Source: Elmis aenea | Taxonomy: Eukaryota > Arthropoda > Insecta > Coleoptera > Elmidae | Length of the DNA stretch: 64,000 bases | Direction: 5' to 3' | NCBI GenBank assembly: GCA_947652605.1 | Contig: OX393576.1 | Coordinates: 54,908,966-54,972,965 of the forward strand | Shown: positions 37,226 through 49,300 of the stretch, one piece after another | Layout: every line of letters starts with the position of its first letter | Position numbering within the stretch: the first letter of the stretch is position 1 | Position numbers and translations under genes: made by a program | The notes under the pieces: generated by a model | Told to the model about the DNA's origin: nothing | What the model saw: the letters and a program-made list of their open reading frames with translations, nothing else | The model's database searches: none

Positions 37226-38181
37226 ATGAGGGTGCTTATTGTCCTAGCTACTTTTTTGTTAGCTGCCCATGCAGCAAACGATTATTGCTATAAAAACGTA
37301 GCTCAGGCTTGTAAACCAGCAACAAATAAACAATGTAAGTAGAATAATTTTGCAGTGATACTGTTTTAAATAAAATAAATGTAAATAGTTGTGACTGTTC
37401 ATTTGTTTTAAATACCTATAATCATTTTTTATTACAACGTGTATTACGACTTCATTTGTTTTTAATTGCTGTAGTCTTATTCTGAAATGTTAATTTCTTA
37501 TTAATTCCCATAATCATTTACAACATATTTGTTCATTTATTTTTTAATTCTACTTTTAATAATGTAGAAGTAAATACACTTTTTTCTTGTTCCTTTATAT
37601 ATATTTTGTTCACAGCACCCGATACTTTGGCAAACTGTAATGCCCGTTATGGAGCAATCGATTCGGTCTTAGTGAATCTACAATCATATGTGAATGCTCA
37701 TATAGAACGTTCCATGGAATACCTGCTTATGGCAACACATTATGGCAATTATGAGAAGAGCAGAGCAGGTTTCGAAAAACTTTTCCGTGGTCTCTCAGAT
37801 TCAAAGTGGGATAAAGCCATTGATTTGATTAAATACATAACCAAACGTGGTGGACACATGGACTTCTCTGTGCGAATGGGCGATTCAATCAACGGTGAAG
37901 AAGGAAATTATGAACTTTATGAACTGGAAAGCTTAGCAAAGGCTCTAGATATTGAGAAACAGATGGCTTTGGAAGCACATTTAATTCATGGGGAATCTAC
38001 ACGCAGGCAGGAAAAACATCACGATCCTGAAATATCTTCACATATTGAGAACGAATTCGTACATAAGCAAGCGAAGACCATCCGTGAGCTCTCCGGCCAT
38101 ATTACGGATTTGCGCAAGTTGATAAGTGGACCTGATAGCTCCTTGTCCTTATATCTGTTTGATGAATACCTTCAAAAATAG
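37226..38181 (+). CDS. Fer2LCH: Secreted ferritin light chain homologue
   Basis: Exons 37226-37334 and 37616-38181 give 224 aa, the usual length for insect light chains. It is the nucleation/structural partner of the heavy chain in secreted ferritin. It has a signal peptide (MRVLIVLATFLLAAHAA) and then Cys-rich DYCYKNVAQACKP. The helical core has YVNAHIERSMEYLLMATHYG and then LSDSKWDKAIDLIKYI, where the heavy chain has the EERQH ferroxidase cluster, so catalytic ligands are missing as expected. Repeated His residues (RQEKHHDPEISSHIENEF) follow the central loop, and the C-terminus is SLSLYLFDEYLQK. A 5' UTR intron probably ends just before the ATG (TTTCAG at 37220). It is transcribed away from Fer1HCH, and this divergent pair is conserved in insects. 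Confidence 0.96.
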
Positions 38182-38343
38182 TAATTTTAAATAATTATTT
38201 GTATATTTTTCATAAATGTGTTATTTTTATTTAGATGCTAGTGAATAGGTTTATTAAAATTTACTCCATGTGATAGGTTTCTTCAATTCTTATCAGTGTA
38301 ATATTTAAAATTTGTAGAAATTACAGTTTAAGACTGCTCTAAA

Positions 38344-38353
38344 AATAAATAAA
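38344..38353 (+). terminator. Polyadenylation signal of Fer2LCH
   Basis: Overlapping AATAAATAAA about 160 nt after the light-chain stop codon, followed by a T-rich stretch. It is positioned as expected for the cleavage signal of a short 3' UTR. Confidence 0.7.
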
Positions 38354-38399
38354 ATACTTTTCATTTATTGTTCTTTTATTTTTCTGTCATATTAGTCAG

Positions 38400-39100
38400 T
38401 TTGACATTTTGAAAGTTAAATCATGAGTTTTTTAAATGTTAGTTTTTGTGAAATTACAAGAAATGCCAGCACATATCATGTTGACAACAGAACTATACAG
38501 TTTTCGTTCTTTATGATGCCATTGGTACAAGCAATTATGCATCAAATGAAACAGCATGTGGTGTATGCTGAAGGTATTGTCCAAGATCGACATCTAATTA
38601 CGCAGGTCCGGATCAAGGAAAATTCTGTATTGCCACTCTTCTAAAATCTCCCAATAATAGTTCTAAATTTTTTAAATTTAGAGTTTGAATGCCAGTAGTT
38701 TTTATTTTATGAACAATTATGTATGTCAGCATAATAAAACATGAAATTATACAGCTAAATATTAATACCGAAAACTGCTGGTAAACTTAATAAATTATAT
38801 TAAGGTCTTAAAAGACTACGTCTTCAAAAATATCTTGGCAATCACATCTGGATGTTATAATTTGCAAACTAATCTTGTTTTAATTTTTATTACCACTCAC
38901 CATAATTCGCCGCGCAAGCTACATGCTTTTAACTATTTCCGAAAAAAAAGTGTAATGGCTAGGATCTATTGGGTTTTTACAGGTGAAATAGAAAAATGAA
39001 AGATTCCATGTTAAATGGTACATTTTCAGAATATTCTAGAGCGGTTCAATTTTCACCAGAATGTACTGGCATATTGTTTAAATAATATATGAATATGAGT
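38400..39100. other. Intergenic, with one unassigned open frame
   Basis: A 73-residue open frame at 38423-38644 (+) starts MSFLNVSFCEITRNAS and contains the hydrophobic segment FSFFMMPLVQAIM. I do not recognise it. It ends in a weak donor-like CAG-GTCCGG in phase 0, which does not match the phase needed for the first visible prominin exon. The rest shows nothing recognisable. Confidence 0.3.
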
Positions 39101-39179
39101 ATAAGGTGTAGGTTGCATACTACATCCTCAGTGATTCAGAAATTAGTTTTAAGTGAGCAGAATAAATAGTTGTGATACT

Positions 39180-39790
39180 TAAGCAAGTTACTTACAAGAG
39201 TAGAAATTACGAACGAATGCCAATGAGATAATCACAAAAATTAATCCTGCATTAAATAAAGGAACAAAATCTAAAAGCGGCATATACCGGTGGTATCAAA
39301 AGTTTAAGGAAGTAGATGTATTCTTAAAAATAAAGTTCGCCCATAAATAATGAAGAATAAAGACAATCGTAAAAAAATACCTTTAAAATTATTTACGAGA
39401 AAGATTATTTTTTGAATGGAAACTAGATTGTTTACAACAGTTCAAAACGGCCAAAATCCTGGTTGGACTTTAAGGAGTTGCCAAACATGTTCATTAACCT
39501 GAGCTGTACCATAAAAGCCCTATGATTGGGGTAAACGGAAGGCTTTAGGTACCTACTGGAAGTTATTACAATCAAATAAAACTGTTAATTCGGAAATGTA
39601 CTGTTCAGAAAACACTATACCTATACCTGGTGTTATACAGAGTGGTTCTGCTGCATGACAATGCATGTCCTCACGTAACTCAGTTGACCATTAGTAAGAT
39701 TTAAAGAGCTTAAATATGAGCTTCTATTTTGCAGAATTAGATGTTGATTACTTTAGACAATAATTGAATAACTTAAAGAAAAATAATTGT
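39180..39790 (+). pseudogene. Decayed mariner-type transposase
   Basis: Fragments of a mariner-family transposase in several frames, broken by stops and shifts. WYQKFKEVD near 39290 matches the N-terminal helix-turn-helix region. VVLLHDNACPHVTQLTI at 39642-39692 matches the catalytic HDNA(R/C)PH motif around the second Asp, and LKYELL follows. No intact frame or terminal repeats were identified. It lies between Fer2LCH and the prominin-like gene and is certainly inactive. Confidence 0.75.
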
Positions 39791-40361
39791 TGGCAAATGT
39801 ATCAAAGTGATTGAGAGTATTTGAATTGAATAAACCTACTTCCAATTAAGTTATTTAGTTGATTTAATTGAAAACATCTATTTCCTTTTCACAACCAATA
39901 ACCCAATAGACTGCTATTAACATTATACATTCAAAAATTTACTCTAACTTAAATAAACCTATTACAACATGTGAGTGACTAAAAATTCTTTAGATGTTAG
40001 AATGGAATAATAAGAAATTAAGAAATTTTGCTGCTGTTTCTAATCCATAATAAATAAAATGTGCCGAAAAAGTATTTCTGGCGCAAATACCTATTTTTAT
40101 TTTCAAAAAAATAATAAAAGAAAATAAACTTATGTACCTAATTCTACAATTTCATTTTTAAACTTTTTATTGCAAGGATGTAGGCAAAGTAAATGTAAAT
40201 TGTAGAAAGTATTGTGTGTTAATCAGTTTCAGACACAAATGATTTCGGCGAAATCGCGTCAACACACGTCATAATCATGCACCAAGCAAGGTTATTCCTA
40301 TCTTGCATAACTGGATTGACCTGCCATAAAAATGCATGCAAAACGCATCTTTCTTTTTCAG

Positions 40362-43300
40362 ATTTCATGTTAACATTTTTACAAGAACGTCGCACATGTT
40401 GTGACCTTGACGATTATAAGGATTTGGCAAAACATATGCACACTCCAATAATTTATGCATACATAATATGTGGAGGCGTTATTCTTAGTTTGATGGGTAA
40501 ATGAATCAATCAGGTTTTGTATTTTAATGTAAAAAAAAACATTTTAGGAATCATCTATGTTTGTTGTATGTGCTCATGTACCAAAAAGACTATCAATGCT
40601 ATTAAACATCAGTGCTGTTTCTGTGTAGAAGTTTTGTTTTTTGCAGTGTTCGTGATTTGTTTGGTGTAAGTAGTTTTTTGTACATATTTAAAGTATTTTG
40701 ATCCTAATACAAAAGTTTTGGCGGTCTTACATATTTTTTATATGAATATTACTCCATACAATGAATTGCATAATCCAAGACATATTTTGCAGTACCAATA
40801 TTAACATTTATGCCCGATTATCGTGAATTTATTTAGACAAGAAGAAAGAATATATTGTACTGGGGATTACATTACATGGGTATCTCGCTTAATATCTAAT
40901 ACAGAGAAACAGTTAAATTACCTACCAAAACTGTGCAGTTTTTTGAGATAAACTCAGAATCGTTTTCAAAAATATTTTATCACTTCCGAATTTTGAGTTA
41001 TTAGAAAAAAAGTGTTTTTTTGTCATATTTATAAAGTGTCATCTCTCCATTATTGTTGTAAATATCGAAAAACTAACTACATCAACCTTTATATATCTAA
41101 AAAAAAAATAAAGAATTTAAATAGGTCATAGCCAACTATAGCTTCTATTTAGAAAAAAGTAAGTTTGTGTCATAACTTTTTAGAGGCGAGCGTAAAAAAC
41201 TTCTTTAGTATAATCGAATTAAACATAAATGTATCTAAAAATATTCTTAATAATTTTTGTTTGATATTTTCAACAATAGGAGATATTGTCACGACCAAGA
41301 GGTTAGCTTAGTCGAAGGAGGTCGTATTCATAATTGCGATGATGTTTATTTAATAATCCATGTAGGTATAAATTATGATTCGTTGCAATATGGCACTTTA
41401 TAAATATGACAAAAAAACACTTTTTTTTAATAACTTAAAATCCGGAAATGATAGAATATTTTTGAAAACGGTTCTGAGTTTGTCTCAAAAAACTGCACAT
41501 TTTTGGTAATTTAACCGTTTCTCTATTTTGAATATTAAGCGAGATACCCTTGTAATCCCATCGAATTTTGACCAATCTGTACAAACCACCCTGTTTGAAT
41601 ATAAAAAATATGTTTAAATAATCGCGTCAATTGAGGGATTACTTTCTTACTAAAACCTTTAAAATGTAAAGACACTTTTTTTAAATGATATCTCCGTAAT
41701 TCGGCAATAGAACAATTTATCTCTAAAAATAATTATTTTGGTAGTTTATACAGTAAATTTTACAGATGTTATAATTTAAATTTAAGCATCATATCATGCA
41801 CCTTTTATGAATTGTTTAGGGTTGGTGCAGTTGGACTTAATCAAATTACATCTCAGATTCAATATGGTTTAACGATATTCCCAAGAATAGCAGAACATTT
41901 CGTTTACGATTTACGAAATCATTTGAATTTATTTTCGAATCAGGTGCATCTTTTGGGGCAAATTTTCAAGAACTTCACGGAACATATTTTCAATATCGCA
42001 AGTGCGATCCCTCAAAACGTTTCAATGGTTATTTCCAACGAGCTGAATCCAAACTTAAATAATGCTATCTTAAATTTTAATCGTATTATGGATGAAACCA
42101 GAGACTTGATCGATAAATCAGGTACTATTCGATCACTGATTTTATTACGTCACACAATGTGTGATGTGCTGATGTGTGTCTCACTTGAGCAAAGTTCATT
42201 TACAGCGACAATGTCTTAACGATAACAATTTATTATAGTGGAACCTCTATATTCGTCAGCCCCTATATTAATCTAATCCAATATTCATTTCTGGCGGCAA
42301 AAATATGTTTCGATAGTCGTCCAAAAATCCAATTTTCGTCACTAAATTAAAAAAAAAATGTCAAGTTTTTTGCTAAATCGAATACTAGTGAATCGTCAGG
42401 AAAGGAACAAAGACATGGATCATTGGAGTTGAAGTCAGTGGCCTAAGCAGGAGGGGGTTAGGGGGGTCATAGGGCCCATAAGGTTTCGCAATAAATCGTT
42501 ATAGAGGACCGGACAGCTGTAAATTTTGTGCTAAAAAATTTAAAAAAAGACTGGTGCCCTAAAAAAAGGTCCTCAGCTCTTTTTACTGTTTATTTCCCCC
42601 CTCCCCCATGAAAGCATCAAGCATCCTGCTGCTAAAAAGACACTGATGACCTAAAATTTAAAAAAAGGTCCCCGACTCTTTTTGCGTTTATTAACCCTCC
42701 CATGGAAGCATCCCTACGCCACTAATTGAAGTTACCTGATGTTTTATTGAAAAGTGACTTCCCTTCTAAACAATAATTCCTTTCTTCCTCTTCAACTTCT
42801 GCCATTATTGCTCCTCATTATAAAAGTAAAGTTCTGGTTAAATTTTTATTTATTTATGTATTAAATTCAGTGGGAACGAATTATTTAAGCTAATTCCTAT
42901 TGAAATAAAAAACTGATTCTGTATTCGTCCTACTCAATATTCTTCTGTCCTTCATGAACGGATTTACGACGAATATAGATGTTTCACTGTATTCCTAAAA
43001 TTTGAACGAATAGATCCATTTAGGTGCGATGTGTTATGACAAAACAACTAAAACTCAAAAATATTTCAGGATTGGTGATTGAAAATGGCGCTGTTGAACA
43101 CATGGTAACGATTTTGGCACGTGATTTAGTGGCAAAATTGGAACCAATTTATGAGAATCTGCGTGATTTACAAAAACACGTCATTATGAATGATAATATA
43201 AGCGGTCAGTACAAAGAGCGTTTAGGAAAAACGCTTGCAGTTTTTCAGAACGAATTAACATTTACAAATTCGTACCAGGTACGTACGCAATCCTATCAAT

Positions 43301-46300
43301 TATTGTAAACTTACACATATTTAGCAGTGTTTAAAGATCTATGCATAGATTTTTCATCATTGTATTGTGTTATAAGTAAACGAAGAATGTAATTACTTTA
43401 TTTCGATGCAATCGTGCGGTGTCTTCAAGATTTCACAAAGGATGAACTTTGAACTAGTTCATAAAATTAAACTCTTATTAATCATAATAAAAATATTCAA
43501 AATTAATTGCATTTATATGTTTGTCTTTTTTTCTTGAAACAATGCGATATTTAAAACTATTTACAAATACTACGTATGAAGTAAGCAAAAACAGCGAACA
43601 CTAAAGTAGATGCTTACAAAACTTATCTTATGAAGCATATATTTTTACCTAAATTTAAAATCATTATATTTGGTTTTAATTACAACTTTGTCGTATCATT
43701 TTAAATAAAGTTCTGTTTCACAACACGTGCTGTATCTGGAACGTCAATTCTTATCTTTTGGTGGTAGACTAACTTTCTATGACTCAGTTGTTCAACATTG
43801 CGTCACGAGAATAACAAAATCCAGGAATGAAATATTAATACGTATTTTTTCCTCAATAACGAATATTTGTATTCATTTTCAATAATAAAGAGTTGTTGCA
43901 CAAAGGTTCGTTAAAAGTTAATGCAGTGTCAAACATAAGCTCCAACCCAACAACAACGATGATGCTTAATTATCGGGATTTAATCGTCCGTTAATTTTGG
44001 CGGAGCTTTATGCAACCGAGCCTAAATTGTATTTAGTTTTAAAAAAATATCTCAACAAATCGTACTAAATCTGAAGCAAAAAGCAAGCAAGTAGTATTAG
44101 TATTTTTGGGAAATTATAAATTAATCCAAACCTTTTGTGTTCAGTGGTTAAAGTTAAACTAAATAAATGACTTGCGTAGAGAAGAGATCACACATTATAA
44201 ACTGCATGACTATCTTACACAAAAATGATTAGATTCCTTGTATTATTCATCTTGATTCTAATAAATTATCTGAACGTAAATTTGTTAAAATCGAATCTGC
44301 ACTATTCCTGACAAAATTTAATAATATATTGATACTTCAAATATATATGTAAATAAGTTTTATATTACAGATGATATTCCAGGGTGTCCCAAATTCGAGT
44401 TGGTACTTTTCTTTTCAGACTTAAATTCATTGTCAAACTTTGCCCCAATTTAATTAACTTTGTAGCTATCAACATAAACAAGATCGCCATGTTGAGCCTT
44501 GAATTTGACACACCATGTATGTCTAAATTACCATTCAAGAAATATGAGCTTAATTTGTTTTCTGGAAAAGAAAATTGAAATCGTTTTTTTTTTCATTTAA
44601 GCTAAACATCGATAAATTTTGCTGGTGTAGGTACTTTAAAAAAAATGATACTATTGGATAATTTATACTACAAAATCATTACGCTTGACTGATATCGATA
44701 GTGAAATTTTATACAAAACGATATTGTTACAAAAATGTACTGTTACCAGAGACAAATATAAATTATCGAAATAAACTAAATAAATAAACTGTAGTGTCAC
44801 TCAAAGTTTGTTATCATACAACTTGGGAATCGCTTGTTTCAATTATACTTTAATTCATAGTATTTATCTTGAATTATGTCACTTGTGTTACCAAGTGGAA
44901 AAAATGTAGATACTTGGTATGTAAAAAAAAACACTTCGATTATTACATAATTAGAAATTAGATTATTAGATGTTTAAAATATTTAATCCTCTTTAAAAAG
45001 GTCTATGCATGATTTTTTTAAAGCTTTTTTGCATAAAAAGGATTAAAAACTAAAAATTTACGCAAAAATTAGTTGTTTCATTTTTCTCCACCAAGGAAAT
45101 ATTTAAATACAAATAAGAACATAAAATGGTTTACTTTTAATGTTAACAGAAGTTTAAGCTCGTTTAAATATTTCATATTTGTTAATAGTTTTAACAACAA
45201 AAATTTGGACACTTTCGAAAACTACACAACTGTGAAAATTGTCCAGAGGTTATGAACTACACATTTTTTTTGTAAAACACCTGATGGGCATACAAATACT
45301 ATTTAAATAATTTATTATTTTAGTTTCCAGATTGGTTAATTGTTTACAGAAATATGACTCAAGTTGTACAAAAATTAATGCCACAAATACATAACTCTTT
45401 ATACTTTGTGGACGAATTCACAAGAAATTTTCAAAACTCCACATTTTCTGAGTTGGACAGATTAATATCGTCATCTCGAAATCTGCAAGTACCGTACATT
45501 TTTAATAATTTTGGTGGTTGAGCAATCCCTTATCTTAAATAATTTTGTTTAGAAAATAATATTTTTAACAAATGCACTATTATAAGCAATTATTTTAGGC
45601 GCAAGCAAAGGAAATAGAAAAGAATGTTCCAGAAGTTTTGAGTGTGTTGTTTCCTGAACAAATACAGTATAGCATTCTTGATGTGGTGGACAGAATCGAT
45701 CGGTTTATATTTAATTTAGAATTATCAAGGTGACTTGTAGACTATTTAATTATTTTTGGGGTTCGTCGCTTAAGTATGTAGCTCGAAGGATTTGCTCCAA
45801 AAAATATCAGATTTTTAAATACGTTATTTTGTAGTAAAACCAATGGATTTGTTAATTTCACGAATGTTTTAACATGGCTCATATATCTTCCAACATTTTA
45901 CGCCTTCAGTATATTTGCATGTTTAATTCTTGCTAGTGTCTTTGCGATGAGAGAGATGCAGAAAATTTCTGCTGATGCTTCATGGCAACCACCGCCTGTT
46001 AAGCCTTTTTGGACAATGGTATTTTTTAGGGTAACTATAATGGAAAAGTTTTACTGAATATCGTGTGTGAGATACAGATTTTCAATATTTTAGATAGCGA
46101 TGTGTATTTCTGTGTCTTTTTTGTGGGTTATTTTGATCATAACGGGAGTTTTTTATGTAATACATTTGCCACTAAGTGTATTTTGTCAGTCACTGAAGGA
46201 CGAAACAATTTTTACTCAATTCTTGGATAACCCATCGGTAAGAAACTTTCCTGGATACAGACTGATAGAAATTTGATTCCCTACATTGGAAACTCGCTCA

Positions 46301-49300
46301 TTAAAAGAACATTACATACAATAAATCTACTAAATTTTACGATCATCATAAAATGAAGCAGCTTTGCCCCTTTGCCTAATTTAAACCTATGCGGTGCTGT
46401 GGCTTTTATGATACGCGCGATTCCTAGTATGAAACTCAAATGCTCGTCAGTCTCTATAACTGGTTATTAAACATATTTTTAAATTTGCTTTACTTTTAGT
46501 TTTTAGTGCTTGCACATCTGTGAAAAATATAGATTAAAACGTAAAACATTTGTATGTTTCTTTAATATGTTTTACTGAAATATGTACCTACACCTTAAAT
46601 TAGTATTTTTGTCTTAGATTTACGGTTCACAAATTAACAATGTGTAAGAATGTTATAGCAAAAATAATGATAGTAAATCTAATAATTAAATGTAATGTAG
46701 GGTTAACACAGAAAGTATAAGTTAATCAGTACGACCTACATGTAACTTATTCGTTTAGTCAACAAAAGAGGAGACTTGAAGATAATATATGTACTGGGGA
46801 AGTCCGTTGAACGTTGTTGATTAATTTAAATAGTCACGGAGACAAAGGTTGAATCTAAATTTAGCACCGAGTGCAGAATTGGAAAACCTTTTTTTTTTCC
46901 AACCAGCATTGATTCAAATATGTAAAAGTTGTTTAACTGTTAACAAGATTGACATGTTCTGTACTTGTGGAAAAAGATTTTGTAATGTAGTGGAGAAGTA
47001 AGTGCTGCGGTGAGCAAAAAATGTAAAAGCAGTGGTGCAGATGGCATTAACTACAATCATGTTTTTAGTTAAATAAAGTTTGAGTTTTTTTACAGTACCT
47101 TAGACTTATATTCGTGAATAACACTGTACACGTTTAATTTACAAGACAATTTTGAAAACTCATTCACAAGATGTCCAGAATAACGATGAACATTAAAAAA
47201 GTCTTACATTTTGGTCTTAAAATAAGAATTTGAAATTAAAGTTGTATATCATCTCCTAATAATCGGATATTGGTCAAATTCTTATAATAATCGTGATCCC
47301 CATGCCGTTCCTTCTTATCTTAGACACCCTGTATATCATATTACATCAATATTTAAAGACACTTATTACATTTATTATTCCATGTAAATATTTTCGCATA
47401 TTTGGTCTTGTTGGGTTCGATTATTTTTGTAGTTTACGATAGGCCTTCATACTATATACAATCATACAGTTGTTATGCCAACATTGACTTCCTGTTTTTT
47501 TGTTTTACTGACTTGAAGTTGTTACTTGCTACCGAATTATCAATTTGGTGTAAATATATCATGTCGACACTTATTTTTAATGTTATTTTTTATATTTAGA
47601 CATTATGTTACATTGTGATGTCTCCAATATATCAAATAATTTACGTATGTACACATATAGTGTAGTTTTATACTTACAGTTATCATATTTTTTGCTAATC
47701 TTAATTGATCATTAAACGCGTTTAAACAAAATTTTAAGTGTATCAAAATACAATGTCGCAAATAATTATTAATCTGATATAACAAAAATCAGAAATCAAT
47801 CAAATAAAACTATAGGAAAATTTACTTTTACAACAACATTGTGGAAAAAGTAATGAAAAGTTTCTTGTTTTCAGGGAACTGAATATTTGTTGTCTTTCCC
47901 GTAGATGGAATTTGTTTCAATCCAAATTATTGTAAACTAAAGTAAATTACTTTTCTAAAGATAATAGAGTCAAAAGGCGTTATTTGCCAATTCTCACACT
48001 GTTCACCGTCAGCTAATGCCCTATTAGAACAACAAATTTGACAAAAATGTACATGTGACGTATTTGTAAAAATGTGATATTTAAAACTATAATTAACTGT
48101 ATACTGTTGATTTCACAATACATATTTACAACAACAACAAAACTGTGGCGTATATATTGTTATCTTGCTTTTTTGTTGTCAGGGAATATATTAATAGAAC
48201 TTACGAGATTTTATTGTTGTCTAAAAACGAAATTAATCAGAATTAACCAATACAAGAGTATATTTCATATGCAACATTTTTAGGGTACGTTTTTCATTAA
48301 AAATTCTTGGATACAACGTAATATCTTCATAAAATTGTCAATTCATATACGGAAATAATGTTGAAATATGTGTAACTGCTAAGCAGCACATAAGATTAAT
48401 ATTCTAATTTATAAATGTTAAAAAAGTATTGCAATGTATTTCAAATTAAATACTTGGCACGTTACATTTACTTGTATTTATGTTGATGGTTGATGTAGCA
48501 CATAATTTGAATTTTATATTTAGTTAAATGTTTTTGGACTTCCAAAACCTTAAATTTTTAATAAGAATTTAAAGTTGTGCTGTCTCAATTGTGCAAACAA
48601 GTTTCAACCACGTGTCAATATAGTTTTTGGAACAGCCGTATTAGTTAAAAATATAAATAGAAAAGAATTTTGGCCCGCCTCACCGATGTTGCAGTTATAT
48701 TGCAACCAACTAAAAATAAATAACTTTCACGTATCTTTGTAGATGTCTTAATACTTTTTTGCTTTAGGTTTGGGAAAATAATACATGGATCGACTTTCAA
48801 CTTAATGGCTATTTTCCTCAACACAAAAACTTAAAACTGAGAGAAGTTTTAAGTGATTGTTTTCAAAATAAATCTGTGTACGATAGTTTAGGATTGGATG
48901 AGGTAATATAAAAACAATAATATATACAGTACAGGGTGTATGTTTCCATAAGAAGTGCAAGGGAATTCGGAAACCGTTAGAGATAGAGGGATGGTTAAAT
49001 TAGCAAAGTAATGTGTTTTTACGTGCTTAGAAGAATCTGAACTGATTATGTGCAGTTTGCACCCAGTTCCGGGAATTTCCTAAAATACTTCCATTTTTAA
49101 TTTTAAGCGCTTCCATTTAAAAAAGTAAGTTTGTGTTGTAACTTTTTAACAGCGAGCGTAAAAAAAATTCAAACTCTACTTAAAAAAATGTAAAAATATT
49201 CATCAAAAGTTTTTTTGATATTTACAACAAAACAGAGATATGACACATTATAAATATGACAAAAAAACAGTTTTTCGCCAATAACTCAAAAACCGGAAAT

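Noticed and set aside
38423..38644. First exon of the prominin-like gene
   Set aside because: Its only plausible donor is weak (GTCCGG) and in phase 0, while the next visible exon needs phase 1.
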